Origin: Cladopsammia gracilis
Taxonomy: Eukaryota; Cnidaria; Anthozoa; Scleractinia; Dendrophylliidae
Length of the DNA: 64,000 nt
Reading direction: 5' to 3'
NCBI GenBank assembly: GCA_022457155.1
Contig: JAJGOT010000154.1
Coordinates: forward strand, 258,501 to 322,500
Shown here piece after piece: positions 38,176-45,977 of the stretch. The first letter of the stretch is position 1. Each line of letters opens with the position of its first letter. Under the pieces are notes generated by a model. That model saw nothing but the letters and a program-made list of their open reading frames with translations. It searched no databases and was not told the origin of the DNA. The translations under genes were made by a program, and so were the position numbers.

Positions 38176-38337
38176 TCATAATGTGTTAATATTCCCGTAC
38201 TTTAGACACTTTAGGGGGACGTTCAAGGGGGAACGTTGCGATTCCAACCGGCCAAACCCCTGAATACTCACTGAGGAGTAACGTATCGTGTAAATAATTT
38301 GGAGAATTTGTCCGGAAAACGCTTTTAAACGCTGACC

Positions 38338-38658
38338 GTGAATTGGCACTTTGTGAATCTCAACGATGCCTTTGGCGAGTACGTGGGGAGTACGGGACGA
38401 CGCTTCTTTGTGTACACGGATCTGGTGGAAAGCAATCGGATGGGCGGTCAACTCCACCCCTTGATTCGAGAAGCGCATTTTCCCAAAAGCGGAGAAGGGG
38501 TGCAGTTCTTTGAACCCTTGCACATCCAATGGGTCCCCTTACGACGCCCCTGGATCGACATCGTCGAAGTGCAACTGGCCGACCCGACAGGAACCTTGGC
38601 GAAGATGAAAAAAGGCCAAACGGTCGCCACCTTCTCGTTCCGCAAGGTGACGGTATAA
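38338..38658 (+). pseudogene. C-terminal part of a Polinton-type virion protein (minor-capsid-like)
   Basis: The frame is open from just after a stop near 38326 to the TAA at 38656, about 106 codons. It has no in-frame ATG before the conserved core FFVYTDLVESNRMGGQLHPL, so the N-terminal part is missing or lies on an unseen exon. I recall this VYTDL...PLLR type of block as the C-terminal region of a protein recurring in cnidarian Polinton/adintovirus-like elements. A minor capsid role is inference from its place beside the major capsid gene. Its stop codon lies inside the sequence ggtataaaaaagg, which may serve as the TATA box of the next gene. Confidence 0.55.
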
Positions 38659-38704
38659 AAAAGGCAGCTCTCCCTCCCTCCCTCGTCGATCCTCGAGCGT
38701 CGTC

Positions 38705-38993
38705 ATGTTGGGAGGTAGTTTAACGCGTTATCATCCCCCCTCGACGAGAACGGGGACGGGGCAAGGCGGAGGTGCCTTCATGCAAGATTTGATCAAATTG
38801 GCCACCCCGTTGCTCGCGTCGTCGTTGCGCGAAGGAAAAGCGTCGCTGGACCGAGGTCAATCGTGGAAATTAAACAGGCGGGAAAAGCGGTGTTCGGTGC
38901 CTTGGGACGAGGGGTGAAACGAAAAGCCCTGACGAGCAAGCAAGGGATCTATAAAAAAGCGGCGAAACGAGCCCGAGACATTTTCGGCGAGTG
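38705..38993 (+). pseudogene. small basic core/pX-like protein, frameshifted
   Basis: The first frame from ATG 38705 gives MLGGSLTRYHPPS, a GQGGGAF stretch and an amphipathic LATPLLASSLREGK segment. At about 38858-38865 the coding sense moves to another frame that ends at 38993 and is rich in Lys/Arg (GALGRGVKRKAL, KKAAKRARDIFGE). The layout (Gly-rich start, hydrophobic helix, very basic tail) is that of the small core or membrane-interacting proteins of adenovirus-like and Polinton-like viruses. The shift suggests the copy is inactive unless it is a sequencing error. Confidence 0.55.
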
Positions 38994-39097
38994 AAGACAG
39001 AAACATTAAGGAAAAAAAAACTAGCGGCAGTTGCACCACCATGGTCCACCCCCTGGTCGTGCAATCGCGACCCCGGCATCTGACGGGAAGGGGACGG

Positions 39098-39104
39098 TAT
39101 AAAA
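39098..39104 (+). promoter_or_regulatory. TATA box
   Basis: TATAAAA stands in otherwise G+C-rich sequence (ggacggtataaaagtcccg). A second TATA-like cataaaaag at 39243 is 62 bases from the capsid ATG at 39305 and may be the closer promoter. Confidence 0.5.
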
Positions 39105-39304
39105 GTCCCGTCCAACGCGGGGGGTTGGATCTCGTCGGACGTGGCACCTCCCCCGGGGTATTGGTTCACTCGACGACTACGTCAACGCGGAGGTTGGATC
39201 TCGTCGGACGTCGCGCCTCCACCGGGGTATCGGCTCGCCAGATACATAAAAAGGGTCCACGTGCGTCCACGGCAACTCAAACGTTCACGTCCCTGAACGC
39301 AACC

Positions 39305-40680
39305 ATGTCGTTGGAATTGTTTACGATTCCCACGGCCGACATTGCTCGGCAGGGGTATCGGATGGTCAAGTACAGTCCGTCCACCACGGGCATCCGACCC
39401 ATCACCTTCACGGTGCAAGCGTTGGACGATTTTTGCGATTTGGATCGAAGTTATTTGGAACTGGAACTGCGTTTGCATTCGGCCTCCACCAACGGCCTGG
39501 TGGCGGACGCGAATGCCGCCTCGACGCCGACGATACCCGATTCATATACGCGGTCAACAACATTGCGCATTCCATCTTCAAACAAATGAACCTGCGCTTC
39601 AACGGAGCCCTCATGAGCGAACAGACGGACACGTACGCGTACAAGGCATTCCTAGAAACCATCTTGAATTTTAATAGAGAGGAAGGAGAGACCTTGCTGG
39701 CCGCGCAAGGGTGGGTGAATCAATTGGATGTCGTCCCTCGGATCCAAGCCGGCGGCGCCAACGACGACCTGCCCACCACGGACGGATGGTTGCACAATTC
39801 GGTGCAAGCCCTGAAAACGGCCTCCGTGCGATTTCGCGGCAACCAGACCATGACGTTCCTGATCAAGCCGCACCTGGAAGCCTTTCACACGGGACGTCTT
39901 CTCACCCCGGGCGTAGAAATGGTCTTGGAACTGTTTTGCCACGCCCCCGATTTTTTCACCTTTGGCACCAAGACGAGTGGCACGGGGGTGAAACGGATGG
40001 TGACGTTGAACCACGAGGATCTGAAAGTGACCCTGCATCTGTGCCGCGTGAGTTTGAATCCCACGGTGTACAGCGCGTTGCAAGCCGATCGAAAAAGCAA
40101 GAGAGAGACGGCCAAGTACCCGGTGGTGAGAAGCGAGATCCGGTCCTTTTCGTTCGACGGACGGACCACCAAATTCACGGAAGATAACGTGTTTGTGGGA
40201 AAAGTGCCCGATCGGATGATCGTGGCGTTGGTGGACAGTCGAGCGTTTAACGGCGATGTGGAATGGTATCCGTTTGCTTTTCAAAAATTTGGGGTGACCC
40301 GCATCAAGCAAGTGGTGGATGGGGAAGAATACCCGTACCCCACCCTGGAATTGAATGGAAACAATAATTTGAAAGATTTGAAAGGCTACCGTCGGTTCCT
40401 GGAAGCGTGTGGACGGTTGCAGCACCATGGTTCCTCCATGGTGAGACTGGAGGATTGGGGGCAAGATGGACAATGCACGTTGTTCGCGTTCAACAATGTA
40501 CCCTCGGGCGTGGCGGACGACCCCGAGTACCGAAACCCGAAACAAGCTGGCAATCTACGCGTGGAAATTGATTTCCAGGTTGCTCTGAATACCAATATCA
40601 CCGTGTTGGTCTGGGGCGAGTTTGAAAATCTATTTGAAGTGGATGGCAACGGCGCTGTCTTGTATAACCTGCACCGTTAG
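39305..40680 (+). pseudogene. major capsid (hexon-like, F54H12.2-type) protein, frameshifted
   Basis: An N-terminal part from ATG 39305 (MSLELFTIPTADIAR) is open for about 75 codons. Somewhere between about 39500 and 39545 the coding sense passes to the next frame, which then runs to 40680 (about 380 codons). Recognisable blocks include SIFKQMNLRFNG, DTYAYKAFLETIL, FVGKVPDRMIVALVD and a C-terminal ALNTNITVLVWGEFEN. These match my recollection of the 'uncharacterized protein F54H12.2-like' family of cnidarian virus-like elements, held to be double-jelly-roll capsid proteins. Placement next to the maturation protease supports the role. The single shift makes this copy defective, or reflects an assembly error or recoding. 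Confidence 0.72.
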
Positions 40681-40715
40681 CTGAAGAAAACACGAAAAAA
40701 AAAAGAAGAAGAAGC

Positions 40716-41279
40716 ATGGAATTTGTAGCGCTGAGCGATACCGTGTTACGCTACTTGGCCAGGGACGACGACGCCTTGAAACGCGTGTTTTGGGACGTGG
40801 TCCCGTCGGACGGATTGCCGCAATCTCCCACCGTGACGACCCGGGCAGGCTACATCGTGAACACGGACCCGACGGGGGAACCGGGTAAACATTGGCTGCC
40901 CGTGTGGACCGAACCGGGACGAGGTTGCGAAGTCTTTGACAGTTACGGGCTGCCCTTGAACACGTACCCGGCCCCGGGCATGCACGAATGGTTGGCGCAA
41001 TGGCCCACGGTGTTTCGAAGCGGCGTCACCCTTCAAGCCCTCCGGAGTCAAACCTGCGGACATTACGCCTTGTTGTTTCTCAAAGCGCGAGTACGAGGGG
41101 TCTCGTTTGAAGAGTTTTTGGCCGACTTTTCGCCGCACGACCTGGTATCCAACGACGCCAAAGTGGCGCAACGAGTCAAAGCTTTGATCCAGGAAGAATT
41201 GAGCGAAGTGGACAATGCCGTCCCCAATCGTCAATGCAGCGTGAGCTTTCAAGAGAACAAGGAACATTTCCACGTGTAA
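40716..41279 (+). CDS. adenain-like maturation cysteine protease
   Basis: 187 aa from an ATG 35 bases after the capsid stop. The fold landmarks of adenovirus/Polinton processing proteases are in order: H59 in GKHW, D75 in VFDSYG, Q112 and C114 in QTCGHYALLFL. This is the His-Asp-Gln-Cys set of the C5-like family that cleaves capsid and core precursors during virion maturation. The protein is about the usual length for this family and has no break. It is the second gene of the capsid block. An AATAAA signal occurs about 85 bases after the stop. Confidence is high for the family, while the substrate set is inferred. Confidence 0.88.
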   Translation: MEFVALSDTVLRYLARDDDALKRVFWDVVPSDGLPQSPTVTTRAGYIVNTDPTGEPGKHWLPVWTEPGRGCEVFDSYGLPLNTYPAPGMHEWLAQWPTVFRSGVTLQALRSQTCGHYALLFLKARVRGVSFEEFLADFSPHDLVSNDAKVAQRVKALIQEELSEVDNAVPNRQCSVSFQENKEHFHV

Positions 41280-41363
41280 AACAGAAATAGACAAAAGAAA
41301 AATGAAAACAGTTGTTGTTGTTATTATTGTTATGGTTGTTGTTGTTGTTGTTAAAAAAAAAGA

Positions 41364-41371
41364 AAATAAAA
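41364..41371 (+). terminator. polyadenylation signal after the protease gene
   Basis: aaaataaaac lies 85 bases after the protease stop and is followed by acaagtggttg and an A-rich stretch. The inverted word caaccacttgt follows another AATAAA at 46394, so both may be shared 3'-end elements. Confidence 0.4.
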
Positions 41372-41449
41372 CAAGTGGTTGAAAAAAAAGTGTTTCCGGT
41401 GCAATTTTTTAATTTAAATAATAAAAAACAGACCCATTTGACAGCGAAT

Positions 41450-41520
41450 GCTCTGATGGTCTAGTGGTAAAGACGCTGCGTTGTGGCCGCAGAGACCCAG
41501 GTTCGAATCCTGGTCATTGC
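41450..41520 (+). tRNA. tRNA-His-like (anticodon GTG)
   Basis: 71 bases fold as a cloverleaf: D stem gtc/gac, anticodon stem ctgcg/cgcag with loop ttGTGgc, perfect T stem ccagg/cctgg with loop ttcgaat, A box tggtctagtggt and B box ggttcgaatcc. The anticodon arm is identical to that of animal tRNA-His. The acceptor stem (gctctga/tcattgc) has two mismatches, so function is uncertain. It sits between the protease and the next small gene. Confidence 0.7.
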
Positions 41521-41604
41521 ATCTCTCTCTTTTTTTTCTTTTTTTCATCATAAAAAGGGCCACCCCTTGCTGGGAAGGGGACTCATTCGGGACACCTCTT
41601 CAAC

Positions 41605-41865
41605 ATGCCGCAAGGGAATCCAACCAAACGACAAAGACGACGACGACGACGACGCACCACCCGAGGGTTCACGGGTAAATCGGGACCCAATCCCTCCTTT
41701 TTGACGGTGTTGGGAAAACGAGAGCAGACGGGCGGGATCTTAACCGTGTTAGCCTCGGCGGCCAAACTGGGATACCAACTGGCAAAAATGAAATCTTACA
41801 AAAGGATGGGCGTGACGGGTGCCGCGGGTCATTATCGCGGTCGACGCAAACCGTGGGAAGTGTGA
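41605..41865 (+). CDS. small Arg-rich core-like protein (86 aa)
   Basis: It begins MPQGNPTKRQRRRRRRR, continues with a short hydrophobic helix (ILTVLASAAKLGYQLAKMK) and ends HYRGRRKPWEV. An Arg-rich head plus a small hydrophobic centre is typical of DNA-condensing core peptides of adenovirus-like particles, but I cannot name a family. A TATA-like catcataaaaaggg lies 55 bases upstream of the ATG. It is one of four such short basic proteins in the island. Confidence 0.65.
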   Translation: MPQGNPTKRQRRRRRRRTTRGFTGKSGPNPSFLTVLGKREQTGGILTVLASAAKLGYQLAKMKSYKRMGVTGAAGHYRGRRKPWEV

Positions 41866-41878
41866 AAAAAAACCAACC

Positions 41879-42145
41879 ATGATCACCAGACAAGATGCGC
41901 AACACGTGATTCAATGCCTGAGAGAATTGGAATGGGGAGAAATTCTACGCCATCCCGAGGATGTCTTGTGGAATCGATGGGATTATCGCCAGTATCGTCG
42001 ATTGCGCGCCTTGGCCGAACGAGGTGACTGGGATGCCCTGGTGACCGCGCTTCAAACTTGCGGGGAAACCCGCGTCAGGGAAAGCGTGGCAACCTCGATA
42101 AAACAACGCACCCCTCGATGGTACGATTACTACCTAGCACCATGA
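41879..42145 (+). CDS. small protein preceding the packaging ATPase (88 aa)
   Basis: The ATG at 41879 was chosen because it is the first in frame, 13 bases after the previous stop. The product (MITRQDAQHVIQCLREL, WDYRQYRRLRALAERGDW, tail RWYDYYLAP) is charged and helical with no recognised domain. Its TGA overlaps the ATG of the ATPase (ATGA, 42142-42145), which suggests coupled translation from one message. Confidence 0.65.
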   Translation: MITRQDAQHVIQCLRELEWGEILRHPEDVLWNRWDYRQYRRLRALAERGDWDALVTALQTCGETRVRESVATSIKQRTPRWYDYYLAP

Positions 42146-42774
42146 TTCGTATGCCGAGTAGCGTCATGGTCGGCGGCCCCTCGGGATGCGGCAAAACCCA
42201 ATTGCTGGACGACCTGTTGACGGAACAACGCGCGTTTGAACGGACCCCGGCTCGGATCGTGTACTGTTACGGGGTGTGGCAACCCCGCTTTGCTGGCATG
42301 AAGAAGAAAGGCGTTCGATTTCATCAAGGTATCCCGACCCCCTCTCACTTGGGACAATGGTTCGAGGGTCGAGGGGGCGATATTCTGGTGTTGGACGATC
42401 TCATGGAAGAAGGGGGCAACGACAAGCGCGTGTTGGATTTATTCACCAAAGATTCCCATCATCGCAACATCACGGTGTTTTATTTGACGCAAGATTTGTT
42501 TCCGCCCGGTAAATTTGCCAAGACCATCAACCGAAATGCGCATTATGTCATCGCCTTCAAGAATCCGCGCGATCGCACGGGCATGCGGAATTTGGCGTTG
42601 CAAGCGTTCCCGGACAAATGGCATGGGGTGATGGACGTGTTCAACCTCTGCACGCAGAATCCCTTAGGCTATTTAATGTTGGATCTTCACCCGGCGTCCG
42701 ACGATCGGTTTCGGTTGTGGACGAATCTGCGCGAACGAGAAGCGCCTCCGGTGGTCTTTGAAGAAACGGGATGA
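42142..42774 (+). CDS. A32/FtsK-type genome packaging ATPase
   Basis: 210 aa. Walker A is MVGGPSGCGKT (residues 9-19) and Walker B is DILVLDDLMEE (80-90). A sensor-like ITVFYLTQDLF segment and an arginine-containing NPRDRTGMRN segment follow. Order and size fit the packaging ATPases of Polintons, virophages and adintoviruses, which pump DNA into the capsid. The ORF is uninterrupted. It overlaps both neighbours by four bases (ATGA at 42142 and at 42771), so the three genes look like one translation-coupled unit. The family call is confident; the placement inside the group needs a tree. Confidence 0.9.
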   Translation: MIRMPSSVMVGGPSGCGKTQLLDDLLTEQRAFERTPARIVYCYGVWQPRFAGMKKKGVRFHQGIPTPSHLGQWFEGRGGDILVLDDLMEEGGNDKRVLDLFTKDSHHRNITVFYLTQDLFPPGKFAKTINRNAHYVIAFKNPRDRTGMRNLALQAFPDKWHGVMDVFNLCTQNPLGYLMLDLHPASDDRFRLWTNLREREAPPVVFEETG

Positions 42775-43630
42775 GTCGTGAAAGTTCACCCTCCCCGCAA
42801 CTCATTCGCGATGCGCGGGAGAGCGACGACGCCCTGCTGGATCCGGCATACCTGGAACAGATGGAACGGTTTTGGGTCACGCTGTCGCCGGCCGGAGTAG
42901 GCACGAGCCCCCAACCCGCCGCCACGGCGCGTCCGGCGGGAGTGGGGGTGTCGACCTCCTTTTCGTCCCCTCGAGACCTGAACCCGAGCGACTTGTTGCA
43001 AGAATTGGGATTGGCGGTGTCCCCACCACGTCGTGCCGCCGCCTCCTCCTCCTCTTCCTCGTTTCGGTCTCCGTCGCCGTCCCCGCCGCCCACCCCGTCC
43101 GGGACCGTCTCTAGCACGAGAAGGAATTTGGTCATGCATCGGATCCTCAACGCTCCCATGACGAAAGAGGAAGAAACGCGATTGCGGCAACAATACCGTA
43201 TCACGGATGAGGATTTGGACAGGTACATGGCCACCCTCCCCCCGTACGAGGACGCAGGCTCCCCCGCGTCACCTACCGCCGTCGCCGCCCCACCCACGAC
43301 CGTCTCGGCCGCCAGGACGGCAGCAGGCGCCCCGGCGGACCGGGAGAGTCCCCTTCCTCCTCCTCCTCGTCGTCATCGCCCTCTCCGCCTCGTTCCCCTC
43401 GCGGACGTGGCAGACGACCCAGAGGACGTCGGGGTCCCGACCCGACCAATCGACGCAATCAAGAGGACATGGGTCGACAAATGGATCTGTTGGCGGAAGA
43501 TGCCAGACAGCAAGCCCGCAACCGGCGCATACGCAACATCACGCATACCAATACCGTGACCACGGTGTACGAGGACAACGGCGAGGCGCCCACCGTACGA
43601 CGGACCTCCTCCCACATCACCAATCCATAA
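42771..43630 (+). pseudogene. Pro/Ser-rich virion protein, frameshifted near its end
   Basis: Starting at ATG 42771, overlapping the ATPase stop, the frame encodes a low-complexity protein (SPSPSPPPTPSG, PPPPRRHRPLRL) with one more ordered block (APMTKEEETRLRQQYRIT). The frame goes on to a stop at 43559, but from about 43400 the better coding sense is another frame. That frame contains QEDMGRQMDLLAED and a YEDNGEAP...RRTSSH end and stops at TAA 43628, just where the next TATA-like box begins. A one-base shift in the C-rich stretch 43350-43460 is likely. A virion-scaffold or fibre-like role is only a guess. I do not recognise the family. Confidence 0.5.
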
Positions 43631-43637
43631 AAAAGAG
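43624..43637 (+). promoter_or_regulatory. stop-embedded TATA-like box
   Basis: The sequence ccataaaaaaga contains the TAA stop of the preceding gene and lies 68 bases before the next ATG (43698). The same arrangement recurs at 38654, 43990 and 44324. Confidence 0.45.
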
Positions 43638-43697
43638 GGAGAGAGAGGAAAAAAAACATAGACACACATCCACACTTTGGTGCAGACAGTGATCGCC

Positions 43698-43994
43698 ATG
43701 GTTCGAGGCAACGGGGTGCGTCGACGCACGACTCCCCGCATCCGACGACGACGGCGTGGAAGGTCCCAACACCACCAACGGGGAGGAAATCTCCTTCCCG
43801 TGTTATTTCGCGACTTGCAACGGACCTTTGGGAAAAAAACCGTGGGCACTTTGGCCAAAGGCGCCTCCAAAGAAGCGCAAGCCTTGGCGTTGGCCAAAGG
43901 CAGTGTCGCCGTGGGCAAACAGATGAAACGAGCCTTTCAACAGGCGAAACAACGCATTCCGCCGGAACTACGTCGACACCTGATCTTCCTATAA
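43698..43994 (+). CDS. basic core-like protein (98 aa)
   Basis: From the first in-frame ATG, it opens with MVRGNGVRRRTTPRIRRRRR, followed by a QRGG motif, an FGKKTVGTLAKGASKEA stretch and a basic C-terminal helix. The motif (F/S)GxxxVGxLAKxAxKE is shared with the next gene (SVGALAKKAAKELAK), so the two are tandem paralogues. Such Arg-rich proteins with a GG site resemble adenovirus pVII/pX-type core precursors cleaved by the maturation protease. The cleavage site is inferred. Confidence 0.7.
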   Translation: MVRGNGVRRRTTPRIRRRRRGRSQHHQRGGNLLPVLFRDLQRTFGKKTVGTLAKGASKEAQALALAKGSVAVGKQMKRAFQQAKQRIPPELRRHLIFL

Positions 43995-44037
43995 AAAACG
44001 GAAGGGGAACTTGCCCACGTCATTGTGGGACGACAGG

Positions 44038-44328
44038 ATGCCAAAACGACGGGCCGTGAAAAGACGTCGACGGCGGCAGACCAGGGGGCTTCAACGCGGG
44101 GGTGGTTTGGAACAACTGATTCCCCCCATCCTGCGTGCGGTGAAATCGCTCATGGGAGGTCAATCCGTGGGAGCCTTGGCGAAAAAAGCCGCGAAAGAAT
44201 TGGCCAAAGAAACCGTCAAGAGTGGGGCGCGAGGGGTGGCCCGTAAAATGTCCAGTACCGTGCGAGGCATCAAACGGAAAGCCACGCGAGCCGCGCAACG
44301 CGTCAAACGACGTCTGCCGGGACTATAA
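44038..44328 (+). CDS. basic core-like protein (96 aa), paralogue of its upstream neighbour
   Basis: It starts MPKRRAVKRRRRRQTRG followed by QRGGGLEQLIPPILRAV, then GGQSVGALAKKAAKELAK, then a highly basic tail ending VKRRLPGL. The Gly-Gly after the basic head is a plausible adenain site. Shared motifs with the 43698 gene indicate duplication. The stop lies inside ctataaaaaa, the presumed promoter of the next gene. Confidence 0.7.
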   Translation: MPKRRAVKRRRRRQTRGLQRGGGLEQLIPPILRAVKSLMGGQSVGALAKKAAKELAKETVKSGARGVARKMSSTVRGIKRKATRAAQRVKRRLPGL

Positions 44329-44398
44329 AAAAAAACGGCCGAGAGGCCTTCCGAGGAAAAATCATCATCCTTTGCCGTCGACACTTGGGACCTGGATC

Positions 44399-44620
44399 AT
44401 GCCGAAAGGAAAACCACGACGACGTGCCCTGCGTCAATACGGAGTGAAAACGCGACGACAACCCCGCAATCGTCAACACGGAGGCGTGTTTCCTTTACTG
44501 GCCTTGGCCGTGCCCGCCTTGATCGCCGCGGGCAAAGCGGCCGCCTTGGGTGCGGCGGGAGGCGCGGCGGGGTTCGGTGCCAAGAAAGCCTTGGAAGCCG
44601 CGACGCGTAAACGGAGGTGA
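44399..44620 (+). CDS. basic core-like protein with Ala/Gly-rich hydrophobic tail (73 aa)
   Basis: It begins MPKGKPRRRALRQYGVKTRR, has an HGG site and then a hydrophobic run (VFPLLALAVPALIAAGKAAA) with Gly-Ala repeats and a basic end. The layout resembles the pX/mu-like or membrane-lytic small virion proteins of adenovirus relatives. One membrane-spanning helix is possible. No lesion was seen. Confidence 0.65.
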   Translation: MPKGKPRRRALRQYGVKTRRQPRNRQHGGVFPLLALAVPALIAAGKAAALGAAGGAAGFGAKKALEAATRKRR

Positions 44621-44723
44621 AAAAAACAGAAAACAAAAACAAGAGAAAAGAGAAAGAAAAAAAACCCGTGGAGTATAAAGCGAGCACGATGCCTACGGAC
44701 GGCGGTCGATCCGAGTGTGCGTC

Positions 44724-45047
44724 ATGCGTCGCATCCACCGTCAATTGCCCTTCTTGAAAAGTGTCTTGAAGGAAGCCGATCAGCATCGACGACAAGAACG
44801 ATTGCAATTAGCCAATGCGGATCAAATCAATGCCATCAGCGAATTGGCGATGAACACGTTACGGGGCACGGTCCCCCTCTCCCGCGCCAATTATCGAGTG
44901 CTACTTCCCCACCGCCAGGCCTTGCGCGAGATGGCGAAAAAAAAGAATTCGATAAAAAGACGTCGAGAGACCATGCAATCGCAAACGGGGGCGGGTCTCT
45001 GGCGCGGGTTGAATTGCGTCTGCGAAAGAGCCCTCAAGTCGCGATGA
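44724..45047 (+). CDS. conserved-looking helical protein (107 aa), Polinton-type
   Basis: The ATG at 44724 follows a TATA-like gagtataaag by about 50 bases. The product has a helical RIHRQLPFLKSVLKEAD head and the block VPLSRANYRVLLPHRQALREM with a basic IKRRRETMQ end. I recall a similar LS...LxxHRxxLRxLA block in many cnidarian Polinton-like elements, of unknown function. The last residues (GLWRGLNCVCERALKSR) look out of frame, so a late shift near 44985 is possible. Its TGA overlaps the next ATG (ATGA, 45044). Confidence 0.6.
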   Translation: MRRIHRQLPFLKSVLKEADQHRRQERLQLANADQINAISELAMNTLRGTVPLSRANYRVLLPHRQALREMAKKKNSIKRRRETMQSQTGAGLWRGLNCVCERALKSR

Positions 45048-45322
45048 ATCGCGTGTCGCACCTTATAAGAAGAACGGAACGACGGGAACAAGAACGTCAG
45101 GCCACCTTACAGCGCGTGGTGGAGACCTTGCAAAGTCGAAATCGAGACGTGGAGAGGCTCGAAAAAGAACTCGACACGCTTCGCGAGCGATTGAGGCAAA
45201 AAGAGGACCACGTGGAGGTATTGTGTCAACATTTGCTGAATCTACGCGATCATCAACTCTGCCGCTACTGTCGAGTCTACGCCGACGTGTTGGGAGACGG
45301 AAGCGGCAAAGAACGACCATGA
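45044..45322 (+). CDS. coiled-coil protein with C-terminal Cys motif (92 aa)
   Basis: The ATG overlaps the previous stop. Residues about 20-65 form a heptad-rich coiled coil (QSRNRDVERLEKELDTLRER), and a short CQHLLNLRDHQLCRYC segment near the end has Cys and His spaced like a small metal site. No family was recognised. Its TGA overlaps the next ATG at 45319. Confidence 0.55.
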   Translation: MNRVSHLIRRTERREQERQATLQRVVETLQSRNRDVERLEKELDTLRERLRQKEDHVEVLCQHLLNLRDHQLCRYCRVYADVLGDGSGKERP

Positions 45323-45977
45323 GCGCGTTCCAGGCCCAAGCCGTCACCGACCCTCGACGGTTTCTTCAATTGCAAGAACAGTACAAGCAACGGTTGATGG
45401 AAGACAGTCGATTGAATAAGGCGGCGACCTTGGCGGCCGAAGAAGACGTGTTGCTCAACTCCGACCTGGACCCGGGGCTCAAAGTCGCGTTGGCAAACCC
45501 TTGGCGCGTCAAGTGCGCGTGTGGACCAAACGCGTCCGACAACCGGGCATGACGGCCCCGGGCACGGGAGTGGGGGCACCGGCGGCGGAGGAGGAGGATC
45601 CGGCCGAGGCGCCCATCTCCACCTTCCTCAAACACATGATAAAAGGACGCACCCCGTCCACACCCGCGCCAGGTCCAAAACCGGCCAAACCGACGGGAAC
45701 CCCGAAAAAGGTCAGCGTCAAGAAACTCACGACCCCGTCGGGCATTCCGAGACCCATCCGTCCGAGGCAACTTCCCTTTGACACGCCGGCGTCGGCACCC
45801 GGTCCATCGACGTCCTCGTCCCTCAGCGGGACGTTGAAGAAACGAGCCAAACAGACGATAGGAAGTGTCGCGAAAAAAACCCAACAAGCGATCCGAGACA
45901 AAGCCAAGGCGGCTCTCGAAAAAAGAGCGAAAGGGGAGTTGGAGAAACTCAAGACGAGTTGGTTGGATTGGAAGTGA
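45319..45977 (+). pseudogene. virion-associated protein, probably one gene split by a frameshift
   Basis: Frame one (45319-45552) has QLQEQYKQRLMEDSRL and DVLLNSDLDPGLKVALANP. Frame two (from about 45498 to 45977) continues with ARQVRVWTKRVRQ, a Pro-rich middle and a basic helical tail (KTQQAIRDKAKAALEKRAKG). The two halves join naturally near 45497-45500, so I read one gene with a one-base shift. The alternative is two coupled genes, since an ATGA also occurs at 45549-45552. The DPGLK...L pattern is recalled from Polinton proteins of unknown role. Confidence 0.5.

Noticed and set aside
39652..40545. 297-codon minus-strand ORF opposite the capsid gene
   Set aside because: It is the antisense shadow of a G+C-rich gene. 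The plus strand has recognisable protein motifs and the minus strand has none.
42641..43297. 218-codon minus-strand ORF
   Set aside because: It lies opposite the ATPase end and the Pro/Ser-rich gene, and its low-complexity Gly/Glu runs are complements of the Pro/Ser codons.
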